Positions 9,971 through 20,536 of a stretch of DNA of 64,000 nt are shown one piece after another; the first letter of the stretch is position 1; each line of letters begins with the position of its first letter. Made by a program: the position numbers and the translations under genes. Origin of the DNA: Branchipolynoe longqiensis. Taxonomy: Eukaryota; Annelida; Polychaeta; Phyllodocida; Polynoidae. The DNA is taken from contig CM059203.1 of assembly GCA_030323885.1 (NCBI GenBank), positions 3,162,001 through 3,226,000 on the forward strand, read 5' to 3'. The notes beneath the pieces are model-generated. The model did not search any database, was not told the origin of the DNA, and worked only from the letters and a program-made list of their open reading frames with translations.

Positions 9971-10298
9971 GAAGTGGCCGAATCGGTAGAGCACAGGCCT
10001 TGCGTGCGGAAGATCGGGAGTTCGCGAGTTCGATTCCCAGTCGAGTCAAACCAATGACTTAAAAATTGATACTTGTCGCTCTCTAGCCTGGTTCTCAGCA
10101 TTATTAGGATAGGGCAATGACTGGTTAGCTCGGTGCCAGGATAATGTGACTGAGTGGGATATCGGGTCATGGTGCCGGCGGCCTGATTTCCCAGTGGGGC
10201 AGCATTATAAAATCGCCATGAGTGCATACTATCACAAGTCGGTACCCGTCCTGATATTACCTTAGATGTTGCTAGGACATAAAACAACAACAAACAAC
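9971..10298 (+). mobile_element. SINE-A copy, head subtype II
   Basis: GTGGCCGAATCGGTAGAGC, B-box GAGTTCGATTCCC, full body and the CAACAACAAACAAC tail. It is separated from the preceding copy by a tail remnant of about 70 bp (9,901-9,970). Confidence 0.88.
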
Positions 10299-10529
10299 CA
10301 AAGACAGCAGCACAGACATGACGACTGCTGCCAGTTTGCCGCAGTAGGCTGCCTACTTGCACAGTGCACCTACGCCAGCCACTTCACTAATTCCTAGCGT
10401 AGGGATTTGCACAAAAAAACACCACATTGCGACCTATTTTCCGTAATGAGAGACCTCTGCATCCGGTTGAGTTGAGTTCTGGTTGCAGACGTCATGGTTC
10501 ATTTGAGTCTGCTGCTCCAATGCTTCTTC

Positions 10530-10630
10530 CTGCCCGCCTCCACCCCCCCCCCCGTCCCACCACCACCACCGCCTGCCTGCCTCACCTTCATCTCCCAGGT
10601 TTACCTCCCTCCCACCGTCCCACCCTCCCC
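10530..10630. repeat. C-rich low-complexity tract
   Basis: CCTCCACCCCCCCCCCCGTCCCACC-like sequence. Proline-rich frames across it are artefacts of composition. The flanks (10,299-10,529 and 10,631-10,739) show nothing recognisable. Confidence 0.6.
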
Positions 10631-10739
10631 AGTTGCCATACATACCCTGGATACCACGGTGTCAGCCAATCACAACGCGCCACCGTTTAGCCGGCCCGCT
10701 GCTGGTGCCGGGCAGCTGTGTTTCTGATCCTGTTCTGAC

Positions 10740-11360
10740 CTGCACCCTGCTCTGGCCTACGCTGACTGGCCTGCGCTGGTTTACCCTGACCTGTGCTGGC
10801 CTATGCTGGCGGAACGCTGGCCTATGTTTGACTATGGTGGCTTACGCTGGTTTATGTTGGCCTGCGGTGGCCTATGCTGGCCTATTTTGGCCTATGCTGG
10901 TCTATGCTGGACTATGCTGGTGTACACTGGCCTATGTTAGCCCATGGTGGCCTGCACAGCCTGCACTGGCCTACGTTGGTCTATACTGGCCTACATTGGC
11001 CTATGCTGGCCTGCGTTGGTCTATGCTGGCCTACGCTGGTCTATGCTGGCCTTCGCTGGCATATTCTGACCTATGCCGATCTACGCTGGCCTACACTGTC
11101 CTCTGTTGGACTATGCTGGCCTACACTGGTCTATGCTGGCCTTCGCTGTCCTATTCTGACCTATGCCGGTCTACGCTGGCCTACAATGTCCTCTGTTGGA
11201 CTATGCTGGCCTATGCTGATTAATGCTGGCCTGTGGCGCCGGCCTTTGCTGGCCTATTCTGACCTATGCTGGCCTATACTGTCCTATCTTGGACTATGCT
11301 GGCCTATGCTGGCCTACGGTGGCCTACGCTGATTAATGTTGGCCTTCGCTGGCTTGCCTG
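10740..11360. repeat. 10-bp minisatellite (TGGCCTATGC)n
   Basis: About 60 degenerate decamers (CTATGCTGGC and variants with TACG, TACA, TTCG). A higher-order repeat of about 100 bp is visible: the block containing TATTCTGACCTATGCCG(A/G)TCTACGC recurs at about 11,060 and 11,152. It leaves all three plus frames open for hundreds of bases (YAGLCWP-like peptides), but no gene is implied. Confidence 0.95.
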
Positions 11361-11765
11361 TGCAGTTATTGGTTATTGAGATAACCACATGAATTTGCAA
11401 TCTAATGTGCTCAGCATTACATAGGGTCCAAATGCTCATCTCTCATAGCCCACTACATTTGCAGTAACAAATTTATGAAATTATGTAGTTAATATTAAGG
11501 GACCTTAACAGTTGAATCAAGACTGCCTTGTGGCCGCCATCTTGGTGACTTTGCATTCTCACCGATTTCATCAACTCTATGCCAATGTAGTTTAACACAT
11601 CATGCTGGAACCAGTGCCTCTGCAGCTTGTTTATAGTTTACTCCTACCGAAGCAGTTTTTGCACAGATTTATTCATGGTTGTCATTCACCTCTCCTCTGA
11701 GTGGGGCTGAATCTTTTATCTATGGCCATGCCAGCTGTGCTTCTCAAAGATAAAATCGGATGAGA
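11361..11765. other. no feature recognised
   Basis: Low-repeat sequence of normal composition without a convincing open frame, splice-bounded exon or element end that I can identify. Confidence 0.5.
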
Positions 11766-11828
11766 GCGGGGGGGGGGGGGTAAAACCAACCCCCAAAACA
11801 GTAGCTTACAGAACGCCCCCCCCCCCTT
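11766..11828. repeat. G-run and C-run able to pair
   Basis: A run of about 14 G (from about 11,768) and a run of about 14 C (to about 11,827) are separated by about 32 bases, directly 5' of a SINE-A copy. They would form a G:C hairpin. Confidence 0.8.
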
Positions 11829-11839
11829 TGGGCCGACAC

Positions 11840-12240
11840 AACCAGACGGGATGGCCAAATGAGTTGAGCGTCTATCTCCCGTTTTTGGTAGATCGTGGAA
11901 TTTGAATCCTGGTCGAGTCAAACCAATGAGTTAATAATTGATACTTGCTGCTACCTAGCCTGCCACTCGGCATTATTAGGATAGGGCAAGGACTGGTTGG
12001 CTCAGTGTCAGGATAATGTGATGGAGTGGGATATCAGGTCATGTTGTTGGCAGTCTGGTCTTCCAATGGGGCAGCACTATAAAGTCACCATGAGTACACA
12101 GTGTCACAAGTCGGTGCCTGTCCTGATGTGACCTTAGATGTTGCGAGGACGTAAAACAACAACAAGCAACAAACAAACAAGTTGGTACCCATCCTGATAT
12201 GACCTTAGATGTTGCTCCAGGATGTAAAACTCCTACAACC
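11840..12240 (+). mobile_element. SINE-A copy, subtype I, with extra tail
   Basis: GGGATGGCCAAATGAGTTGAGCG head, full body, AACAACAAGCAACAAACAAAC tail to about 12,180. A second partial tail follows (GTACCCATCCTGATATGACC ... GTAAAACTCC, 12,181-12,240). Confidence 0.88.
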
Positions 12241-12246
12241 AATCAA

Positions 12247-12880
12247 CGAGCCCTGGGCCACCACTTTCTGACAGCTTCTGACCTAAAAACATCCAAATAT
12301 CTGTGCAAAATAAAAACTGGGAACCCCAACTGAACTGAACCACAAGGGGGCAGGTGAAATGTCACGGCCCACCAACTGGACAGCCCAGGGAGGGATAACC
12401 GGAAATATATAAGCCAGGTAACATATCCAACAACAATATAAATCAAATCAAATTCAAACAAACATAACTCAACCACCTATTACGTACAGGCCTATGGACA
12501 TGTAAATAAAATAGGCTCGTATAGAATTAAGTAGAAAAAGTGGAAAACTCTTCCCAAGAAAACCGTAAAACACTAAAATAGAACCTTAAGAAAACAACTA
12601 ACATAGTAATAAGAATAGAACAAAAATACAATGCCAAGAGGGCCGCAAAAAAACTAACATAGGCTACTAAACGTACCAACAGACTATCAATCTGCTACTG
12701 AAATGCAGACAATCAAATAACTTATCAGCAGCTACTGCTTGATAAGACAACACCAACGCTACAGCTGGCCAGCATTGAAAACAAGCATGGGTACCGGGGC
12801 TTACATGCTATGGACAGTATAAATACAGCCTCAATAAAGAAATTATTAAAAAAAAAAAAAAAATACAGCCTCAATACAAA
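12247..12880 (+). mobile_element. poly-A-tailed retroposed sequence (possible LINE 3'UTR)
   Basis: An A-rich sequence without an open frame ends in AATAAAGAAATTATT followed by about 15 A, and then a partial repeat of its own end (ATACAGCCTCAATA). The last about 200 bp recur inverted at 3.5-3.7 kb. The final about 110 bp (GAAAACAAGC ... GGACAGTATAAAT ... AAAGAAATTA) resemble the 3' end of SINE-D at 46.7 kb. The poly-A and shared 3' end suggest LINE-type retroposition. The 5' limit next to the SINE tail is a guess. Confidence 0.6.
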
Positions 12881-12997
12881 TTTTTTTAAATAAATAAAAG
12901 AAGTCTTCTAGGGAGATAAATGCCTGGCAGCAGTTATTTAACCCCATGGCTTTCTCTCAGCCACCAATCTTTTCCACCCTGAAATTCCCACTTTTAG

Positions 12998-13860
12998 GAC
13001 CAGACGCGGTGGCCGAATCTGTAGAGAACATGCTTCCCATGTGGAAGGTCGATAGTTCGAAACCCGATCGAGTCAAAACAATGTCTTACAAAATGTACAC
13101 GCGTTGCTACCTAGTCTGGTGCTCGGCATTATTAGCATAGGACAAGAGCCATGTTCACACACGCACTTTAAATCGATTCATATAAATCGACTTGCCTAGT
13201 TCGACGCACATTTGCTGTGTGAATGCGACACTGTGTCGATTTAGGGCTGAATCGATTCTTATAAATCATTTCATGGAAACCACCTGCGTGAGGTAGTTTA
13301 TATGAATCTATCCAGCTGGTTCCCGGTCGGCGATAGAGTAAAATAGCGGTGCTCGACGGCTACAGGCTCAGCTGTAACTAATCGCTGGTGCCCGGCATTA
13401 TTAGGGACCGATTAGGCCGAAATCTATTGAATGCGATCATATTTAACAGAATTACATACTCAAATAATGAAATTTAATTAAATTAACCCTAAATTCCAAG
13501 CGATATTAACGTAGCAGCTACATCGGTGTCGTTATTCATATTTCGAATCGACGAGGCTCACCACTAAGGCTGCTGGTTCCCGCAGCCGAAATACTTTCAA
13601 ATTTGGTGTGTGTGAATGCGCACTAAATCGATTCATATAAATCGACTTGTCTGAGTCGACATAAAATTGTCTGTGTGAACACAGCAAGGACTGGTTAGAT
13701 CAGTATCAGGATAATGTAACTGTTGGAAATTAGGTCAAGTTGGCGACAGCCTGGTCTCCCAGTGGGGCAGCACTATTATGTTGCCATGAGTGTGCACTGT
13801 CACAAGTCGCTACCCATCCTGATATGACCTTAGATGCTGCCAACATGTAAAGCCCCAAAA
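12998..13860 (+). mobile_element. SINE-A copy, subtype II, split by a MITE
   Basis: The head and first body part are 12,998-13,146 (GCGGTGGCCGAATCTGTAGAG, GCTCGGCATTATTAGCATAGG). The body resumes at 13,686 (AAGGACTGGTTAGATCAG) and continues to GACCTTAGATGCTGCCAAC. The interruption is the 539-bp element at 13,147-13,685 with an AAG duplication. Confidence 0.85.
13147..13685. mobile_element. MC1: MITE carrying the shared core, inserted in SINE-A
   Basis: The terminal inverted repeats are AGCCATGTTCACAC at the left and GTGTGAACACAGC at the right. AAG flanks both sides (13,144-13,146 and 13,686-13,688), matching the uninterrupted SINE sequence GCAAGGACTGG. Sub-terminal copies of the palindrome CGATTCATATAAATCG occur near both ends. 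At about 13,420-13,560 lies a core also found in the 36-37 kb elements: AATCTATTGAATGC, CATATTTAACAGAATTACAT, TTAACCCTAAATTC and TCGAATCGACGA. Non-autonomous; no coding sequence. Confidence 0.8.
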
Positions 13861-14534
13861 CCCAAGCAAAAGCTAACATTTAGGAGAGCTACAAGATACC
13901 CTCCATTCACTCTCTGTCCTAAAACTAGGATATTTTCCACTCGTATGCTATTATTTACACAACTTATTAAGAACTAATGGAATGCCAATGTTTCAGCGAT
14001 GATATTTGTCATATTTGGAGGAAAGAAATGATGGTTTAAAAAAAGAACACAAATAAAATCCTCACCCCCTCCCCAACTCCTCCCATTTCACCTAGATTCC
14101 AGTGAGTAGTCTCTTTGAATCCCCTCCCCAACACAGATACACACACACAAAAAGACCTCCAAACCCACAAAAACACCCCCCCAAAAATAATGTCAAACCC
14201 ACCACTCCAAAGAAAACCCACACAACAAAAGCAAACAAAAATACCACATACAAAGCCACAACCCCCTCTAAAAAAACAATAACAACTCATCAAAAAGCAT
14301 GTGTAGCGATCATCCCTAAGTGTTTCATTGCCAGAAAAGCTGTGCATCAAGATTGACCAAAGAAAATAGTTCTGATCAATATAGCTATTTAGTAGAGTGG
14401 TACCTAAAAGTCAGCACTGCATTCCTGTGCCTGGCCAAGTTATTTCACTTGGCACTGCATATATGTCAAATTCTGGCACCCTTCCCCTCACCCACCTTTA
14501 CTTCCCCCCCAGCTTCCACATTCCACATTCCCCC

Positions 14535-15181
14535 CTCCCACACACACACTCTCTGTCTCTGTCTGTCTCTCTGTCTCTGTCTGCCTCTCTGTCTCTCTCT
14601 GTCTGTCTCTCTGTCTGTCTCTATGTCTGTCTCTCTCTGTCTCTCTGTCTGTCTGTCTCTCTCTGTCTGCCTGTCTTTATGTCTGTCTTTCTCTCTGTCT
14701 CTCTGTCTGTATCTCTGTCTATCTGTCTGTTTCTCTGTCTGGCTTTCTCTTTCTCTGTCTGTTTGTCTGGCTGTCTCTCGCTGTCTCTTTTTCTCTCTGT
14801 CTTGTCTTTCTGTATGTCTCTCTGTCTCTGTCCGTCTCTCTGTCTGTCACTCTCTGTCTGTTTCTCTGTATATCTCTCTGTCTGTCTTTGCATGTTTCTC
14901 TGTCTGTCTGTCTCTCTTTCTGTCTCTCTGTTTGTCTTTCTGTCTGTCTCTCTGTCTGGCTCTCTGCTGTTTGTATGTCTCTCTGTCTCTCTGTCTGTCT
15001 CTCTGTCTCTCTCTCTGACTGTATCTGTCTGTCTCTCTGCCTGGTTGTATATCTGTCTCTCCCTGTCTGTCTTTCTGTCTGTCTCTCTGTCTGGCTCTCT
15101 GCTGTTTGTATGTCTCTCTGTCTCTCTGTCTGTCTGTCTGTCTCTCTGTCTCTGTCTCTGTCTGTCTCTCTGTCTGTTTGT
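14535..15181. repeat. (TCTG)n/(TCTC)n pyrimidine array, truncated by gap
   Basis: TCTGTCTCTCTGTCTG-type repeats over about 650 bp, with occasional longer motifs such as GGCTCTCTGCTGTTTGTATG occurring twice (about 14,958 and 15,093). Open frames rich in Ser/Leu/Cys, or Asp/Arg/Gln/Thr on the minus strand, are artefacts. The adjacent 14,040-14,534 is CA-rich and also non-coding. Confidence 0.95.
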
Positions 15182-15680
15182 NNNNNNNNNNNNNNNNNNN
15201 NNNNNNNNNNNNNNNNNNNNNNNNNNNNNNNNNNNNNNNNNNNNNNNNNNNNNNNNNNNNNNNNNNNNNNNNNNNNNNNNNNNNNNNNNNNNNNNNNNNN
15301 NNNNNNNNNNNNNNNNNNNNNNNNNNNNNNNNNNNNNNNNNNNNNNNNNNNNNNNNNNNNNNNNNNNNNNNNNNNNNNNNNNNNNNNNNNNNNNNNNNNN
15401 NNNNNNNNNNNNNNNNNNNNNNNNNNNNNNNNNNNNNNNNNNNNNNNNNNNNNNNNNNNNNNNNNNNNNNNNNNNNNNNNNNNNNNNNNNNNNNNNNNNN
15501 NNNNNNNNNNNNNNNNNNNNNNNNNNNNNNNNNNNNNNNNNNNNNNNNNNNNNNNNNNNNNNNNNNNNNNNNNNNNNNNNNNNNNNNNNNNNNNNNNNNN
15601 NNNNNNNNNNNNNNNNNNNNNNNNNNNNNNNNNNNNNNNNNNNNNNNNNNNNNNNNNNNNNNNNNNNNNNNNNNNNNNNN
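15182..15680. other. assembly gap (N run, ~500)
   Basis: Uninterrupted N of about 500 bases, a size typical of an arbitrary scaffold join. Sequence on the two sides is unrelated (TCTG array versus SINE-C tandem units). Confidence 0.98.
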
Positions 15681-16560
15681 CATACTGGGGGTGTTCGGAT
15701 AACAACACAACTGGAAGACACATACATTACACCGCATAGACAGGTTGGCGCGGGTAGTGTGGTGAGATCAGGGAGCCTAGGTGGTGTAATGGTTAGTGTA
15801 ATGGTCTGCACTGACCTGTCAGGCAGGGAGCCGCATACACAGGTAGGTGCGGGTAGTGTGGTGACATCAGGGAGCCTAGGTGGTGTAATGGTTAGTGTAG
15901 TGGTCTGCACTGACCTCTCAGGCAAGGAGCCGCATAGACCGGTAGGCGTGGTGGGTAATGTGGTGACATCAGGGAGCCTGGGTGGTGTAATGATTAGCAC
16001 ACTGGCCTAGAATGCAAAGCGATGTCGGTTTGAGTCCCGCTCTAGGCGCAATATTTCCCACTTTCATCTCGCCCCCATGGCACTGGTTGCCGTGACCATG
16101 ATCCTGTACAAGCTACGTGTTGTATAGTTGTTGAACCTACCCTGTGTATGTATGTGTTAGTGCACGGCGTGGGTAGTGTGGTGACATCAGGGAGCCTAGG
16201 TGGTGTAATGGTTAGCACACTGGCCCGGAATGCAAAGAGATGTTGATTCGAGGACCACTCTAGGCGCAATATTTCCCATTTTCATCACCCCCACAACACT
16301 GGTTGCCGTGACCATGATCCTGTACAAGCTACGACCTGTATAGTTAGTTGTTAAACCTATCCTGTGTATGTATGTGTAAGTGCATTGCCTGTATGTATGT
16401 AATTGTAAGCATTAAAAGACTTACAATTCCAGGGGGACGAGTGTAGGAGTCTGCACTGACCTCTCAGGCAAAGAGCCACATACACATGTATGCATGGGTA
16501 GCACACTCGTCTGGAATGCAAAGAGATGTGGGTTCGAGACCCACTCTAAGTGCAATATTT
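15681..16560 (+). mobile_element. SINE-C tandem cluster, four heads plus a fragment
   Basis: Heads GGGAGCCTAGGTGGTGTAATG start near 15,769, 15,868, 15,969 and 16,188. The first three are about 100 bp apart and contain only the head plus a GTCTGCACTGACCT...GGCAGGGAGCCGCATA segment. The later units include the rest of the body: CAATATTTCCCA, CCGTGACCATGATCCTGTAC, CCTGTGTATGTATGTG and ACTTACAATTCCAGGG. B-boxes such as GGTTTGAGTCCC are visible. A final head fragment lies at 16,495-16,545. Confidence 0.88.
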
Positions 16561-16589
16561 TCCATTTTCATCAGCCCCCATGACTCTAT

Positions 16590-16672
16590 GTTAATACTGT
16601 CATTTAATTTGGTGGGAATGGTCAACAAATTGTTATTTAATTTGGTGGGAACGGTCAACAAATTGTTATTTC
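16590..16672. repeat. two-copy 33-34-bp tandem duplication
   Basis: TTTAATTTGGTGGGAA(T/C)GG followed by TCAACAAATTGTTA occurs twice in direct succession. It sits in otherwise unremarkable sequence between SINE-C and SINE-A. Confidence 0.8.
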
Positions 16673-16833
16673 CGCACACCCTGTCTGGTAACGCTAATGC
16701 ATCAGATGGGATTTTTAAAAACAAGTAAAAACAAAGAAAACCCACACATGTACTAAAAATAGACACGACATCAATCATCAGACTGACGTTTGTTTATTCC
16801 AACTCGGCTCATCTGGTCTCCATCAGGGTGAGT

Positions 16834-17145
16834 GGTTGGGGTTTTACATCCCAGCAACAACTGAGGGCACCGTTCTATGGGAAATATTGTAGCTAGAGCT
16901 GGACTTTTTGTTGTTGGTACATTACTTGATTAAGCAGGGGAAATTTCAATCATGCACGATTGGTCTTCCTCATTCCACTGATCCTTGTCCTATCCTAATA
17001 ATGCCGAGCGCCTGGCTAGGAAGCGGCACGTATCAATTTGTAAGTCATTGGTTTGATTCGACCAGGGTTCGAACTCATGGGTTCGGATCCCATGACCTAC
17101 TAACACAAGAGACGGATGCTCAACTCATTCAGCCATCCCTTCAAA
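16834..17145 (-). mobile_element. SINE-A copy, subtype I, internally deleted
   Basis: The tail GGGGTTTTACATCCCAGCAAC is at the left. About 100 bp of unrelated or diverged sequence replaces the middle body. From 16,980 the normal body resumes (CCTTGTCCTATCCTAATAATGCC) to the head (GGTTCGAACTC, then CATTCAGCCATCCC). Confidence 0.7.
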
Positions 17146-17469
17146 CCCACACTTCTAGCGTCTTCACAATTTGCGTACCCTTCTGGGTTTGTTCCTTCTT
17201 TCTCCGCTCTTCTTGGTGCCAGAGATTAAGTGATGCAACGCCTGATCAGCCAGGTCACAGGTAACCTCATAGTTAGGGGGTTCCCACTAGCCAGTCGCAC
17301 AGGGACAGTCCAGTTGGGGACTCCCTCTGGCTAACCTGCTGCCACCTGGTGCCTCAGAAGGGCAACAAAGGTCAGCGTAGTTCCCCCCGCCACCGCGTGG
17401 TGGTGAGGCTCAAGTATGGCCTACGACACGAAGATAGATCAACGACTGGTTTGTTAAGTATTACAATAG

Positions 17470-17573
17470 TTTGTTTGTTGGATATCAGATCCTGGAGCCT
17501 GCTGCCAAGTCTCCCAGTGGGGCAGCACTATAAAGTCACCAGCAGTGCACATTGTTACAAGTTGGTTCCCGTC
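17470..17573 (+). mobile_element. SINE-A body fragment
   Basis: ATATCAGATCCTGGAG, CTCCCAGTGGGGCAGCACTA and a diverged 3' end. The tRNA head is missing. It abuts a TTAA MITE. Confidence 0.75.
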
Positions 17574-17577
17574 TTAA

Positions 17578-18253
17578 TGATGCATAGTCCGATGAAATAT
17601 CAAATTTTCAAAACCAAACCAATTATCTAGATTTGATTCAACATATCCAACTTAGACACTGATTCACTTATTAAACATGTGTTTCTGAGTAGAAGGGGAG
17701 CGGAAGTAGCTCAGGCGGTAGAGTGTCCACCTGTGAAGGTGTGGGTCATCCTATCGATCCTGCTCAGTGGACCCATTTGCAGTTTGGGCTATTTTCTGTT
17801 CCAACCACTGGTCCACAACTGGTTCTGCAAAGGCTGTGGTATGTGTCTGCAGGAAAGTGCATATATAAAAGACCCCTTGCTGCTTATTGGAAAGATTAGC
17901 CTATGTGGTGGCAGCGTGTTTCCTCCAAAGAAAGATGGACAATAGCCGATGATAGAAATCAATGTGCTCTAGAGGTGTCGTTAAATAAAACAAACTCTTT
18001 TATTGTTTCTGCATAGAAGGGAAAGCCGAGTCAATTTAATCTAATAAAACATGTTACTGCAGAAGCCTATGGTGTCAGAGTCTCGGTGTGCTTGCCAAAA
18101 CTAACTTGACATGTTTGCACTGCAAATATCTCAAAAGTCAGCCATTTATAATAAAAGTAATTTTTAACTAATATAAAGTAGATCATAACATTCAATCTAA
18201 TATATTTATCTCGGAAAAATGACAGAATCTCAAAACCGTTGAACTATGCAATT
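17578..18253 (+). mobile_element. M9: TTAA-flanked MITE interrupted by SINE-B
   Basis: It is flanked by TTAA (17,574-17,577 and 18,254-18,257). The left end is TGATGCATAGTCCGATG and the right end GTTGAACTATGCAATT, imperfect inverted repeats matching the intact 61.5-kb copy (M7). Internal blocks shared with M7 include CCAATTATCTAGATTTGATT, GTTACTGCAGAAG and CTAATATATTTATCTC. The SINE-B at 17,697-18,005 splits it. Confidence 0.85.
17697..18005 (+). mobile_element. SINE-B, full length, nested in a MITE
   Basis: The tRNA-like head GCGGAAGTAGCTCAGGCGGTAGAG has an intact A-box type motif and a B-box-like GTCATCCTATCGATCCTGC. The body is GGCTATTTTCTGTTCCAACC, CATATATAAAAGACCCCTTG and ACAATAGCCGATG, and the end is GTGTCGTTAAATAAAACAAAC. 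Imperfect 16-bp direct repeats flank it: GTTTCTGAGTAGAAGG at the left, GTTTCTGCATAGAAGG at the right. They are a plausible target-site duplication. Confidence 0.9.
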
Positions 18254-18498
18254 TTAATATTACCTTAGGTGTTACTAGGATGTACAAGCACCACCAACAC
18301 ACATGTGTGGGGCTTCTGGTGTAGATTAGTTCAATGGACACCTTGCTGTATGATGAATGTTGATACTGTGGGCTGCATAATGTACTACCCTCAAGATAGA
18401 CAAAAGAAGAATGAATAATGCAGCGGTTGTCCAGCTGCTGGGTGACCTAAAACAGTCTAATTGAAGGGGACGCCACTAGAGGGTGCTACGCTATGTAA

Positions 18499-19177
18499 AG
18501 GCCCTGTCACACCATGACGTAACAATGTCAGCATAGGGAGAACGTGAAAAACGTTGAACTTCTCGGCGTAGTATGCAAATTTGGGCACAAGTTGAACGTG
18601 GATGCAGCGTAGTGGACGAGAGCGTAACATCGGTAAAGTGTAGCGATAGCGTCATTCAACGAGAGAGGACAACGTAATTACGCTCACGGAATGTTATGTA
18701 CGTTATTCCATCACCAGAACTATGTTGCGTTACGTTACGTGACATTACATACGTCATGACACGGTGGCGAAATTCTGAATGTACGTTGGACGTACATTCG
18801 GCGTACGTTCTCCTGATGTTCCCATTACGCCACGTGGATGTTTCCACCGGCTTTAATGTGGGTCAACGTAGTGCAACATAGTGCAACGTAGTGAGCAGCA
18901 TTTGACTAACGTCCGTCTAACGTCATTGACGTTCGCCGAACGTGTACAGAACGTATGGCGAACATAAACCCTTACGTTGGAGTTACGTCGAAAGTTTTGA
19001 ACAGGTTCAAAACCTTGATGCGCGCCGACATAACATGACGTAACATGACGTAGCTCGACGTCAGTCTAACGTCATTCTGACGTCATCATAACATAACCCA
19101 ACATACGTCAACGTAATGACGAAACATGAGCACGTCAGGCTTACGTTGGCTCGTTACGTCGTAGTGTGACAGGGGTA
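18499..19177. mobile_element. M1: TAA-flanked MITE built of ACGT words
   Basis: It is flanked by TAA (18,496-18,498 and 19,178-19,180). Ends are inverted: AGGCCCTGTCACACCATGACG at the left, and CGTCGTAGTGTGACAGGGGTA at the right. By hand count the 679-bp element contains about 30 ACGT tetramers, embedded in words such as AACGTC, TTACGT and GACGTA. No stable open frame. The 3-bp TWA duplication fits the PIF/Harbinger type, though no transposase is present to confirm this. Confidence 0.85.
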
Positions 19178-19180
19178 TAA

Positions 19181-19215
19181 GCACCGGACGCGGTGGCTGA
19201 ATTGGTTGGTTGGGT
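19181..19215 (+). mobile_element. SINE-A subtype II head fragment
   Basis: CCGGACGCGGTGGCTGAATTGG directly follows the M1 target duplication. Only the first about 30 bp are present. Confidence 0.6.
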
Positions 19216-19389
19216 ATCCAGGGATGATATTTTTCCATTTTTAAGCAGATTTCCGGGGTTTTTTTCACAGCCCGGGGACATTTTTAATATAGGTGTAAAC
19301 GGAAATATGCCATCGGGATAATAATCTCGGCTTGATTTCCGCTTTCATTTTGCCTGAAACAACTATCATCCCCTCTGATCGGAGTTTTC

Positions 19390-19678
19390 CGTCCTGGCAA
19401 CATCTAAGGTCATATCAGGACGGGTACCGATTTGTGACAGTGCGCAGTAATGGTGACTTTATAGTGCTGCACAACTGGGAAATCAGGTCACCAGCACCAT
19501 GACCTCATATCCCACTCAGTCACATTATCCTGAGCCTGAGCTAACCAGTCCCTATCCTATTGGCTAGGAAGCGACAAGGATCAATTTGATAAGTAATTGG
19601 TTTGACTCGACGGAGAACCAAACTCCCGACCTTCCATACTCGAGCCCCGCGCTCTACTGATTCGGCCACTGCGCTCGG
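19390..19678 (-). mobile_element. SINE-A copy, subtype II, left arm of head-to-head pair
   Basis: Tail-side CCTGGCAACATCTAAGG is at the left, the body is shortened (GCCCTATCCTATT to GGCTAGGAAGCG, missing the AATGCCGAGCG part), and the head GATTCGGCCACTGCGC is at the right. Confidence 0.85.
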
Positions 19679-19938
19679 TAGGCCGAATTGGTAGAGAGCA
19701 GGCTTTTCATGTGGAAGATTGCGAATTTGAATCTTGGTCGAGTCGAACCAATGACTTATAAATCGATACTTATCGCTACCTAGCCTGGCATTCAGTATTA
19801 CTAGGATAGGGCAAGGACTGGTTAGCATAGCATCAGGATAATGTGACTGAGTGAGAAATTGGCTCATCGTGTCAGTGGCCTGGTTTCCCAGTGGGGCAGC
19901 ACTATAAAGTCATGATGAGTGTACACGTCATAAATCTG
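19679..19938 (+). mobile_element. SINE-A copy, subtype II, right arm of head-to-head pair
   Basis: It starts at AGGCCGAATTGGTAGAGAGC immediately after the opposing head, and its body runs to GCAGCACTATAAAGTC and a truncated tail. With the left arm it forms an inverted repeat of about 260-290 bp with almost no spacer. Confidence 0.85.
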
Positions 19939-19948
19939 TAGACAGTTT

Positions 19949-20534
19949 TATTCCTCTGAATTGTTTGGGAGCTAGATTATTATGAGCAAACTAATATATT
20001 TATTAAACATATATGTCCCTCTCCCCCCGCTCCCCCCCCCCCCCCAAACAAACAAACACTGTAAACTCAACCAGTAGTGGCCAACTATACCAAAAAACCC
20101 ATCTACAACGGAATGCGCCTGGAAATGATTCTAGTTGGATCCTACTGAGGTACATGATTAATCAATATTAACGTACTTACTAACTCAATAGGCCCCACCT
20201 GATATTACCATGAACACAAGTTCAATCACAAAGGCCCACCCTACATCCCCCAACACCCTTTCAACGAGTATGTTACTACTAGAAAGATAATCAGTTATGC
20301 CCCACCCCCTACTAACGCCTACCATACTAGTCTAACATAGTTACCTCCCCGCATATGTTTAATTTGTCTCTTATCTTGTTCTTTAACTATCATTCATGTA
20401 CCAATGTTTTGCTTATTTTCCTGTAATTGTCTATGTGTATATTGTTGTAGATTTGTTTACTCTGTAGAGGCAATTGTGATTAGGGCTGGAAGACCAGTGC
20501 TTTAGCGCTGACAACATGTTATTCAGAGGAATAA
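19949..20534. mobile_element. candidate element bounded by a perfect 16-bp inverted repeat
   Basis: TTTTATTCCTCTGAAT at 19,949 and ATTCAGAGGAATAAAA ending at 20,534 are exact reverse complements about 585 bp apart. The interior has a C run (near 20,035), no open frame, and near the right end CTGGAAGACCAGTGC and TTTAGCGCTGACAACATG. It may be a foldback or MITE, or a retroelement end whose complement arose by inversion. Confidence 0.5.
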
Positions 20535-20536
20535 AA

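Larger units (their letters stand above)
13147..15181. repeat. copy 1 of a ~2-kb near-identical direct repeat
   Basis: From TTCACACACGCACTTTAAAT (13,154) to the end of the TCTG array, the sequence matches 49,479 to about 51,450 in the same orientation, with scattered substitutions and small indels. It ends exactly at an N gap. Confidence 0.9.

Noticed and set aside
9600..10060. Apparent tRNA genes (A- and B-box motifs) here and at many other positions
   Set aside because: Every such motif I examined continues into one of four SINE bodies, and none shows a clean 72-bp cloverleaf with a plausible anticodon arm and acceptor stem. They are SINE heads.
14397..16010. Open frame of over 500 codons across the first N gap, and similar frames at 14,621-16,000 on the minus strand
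   Set aside because: Formed by a TCTG/TCTC array read through N; there is no coding sequence.
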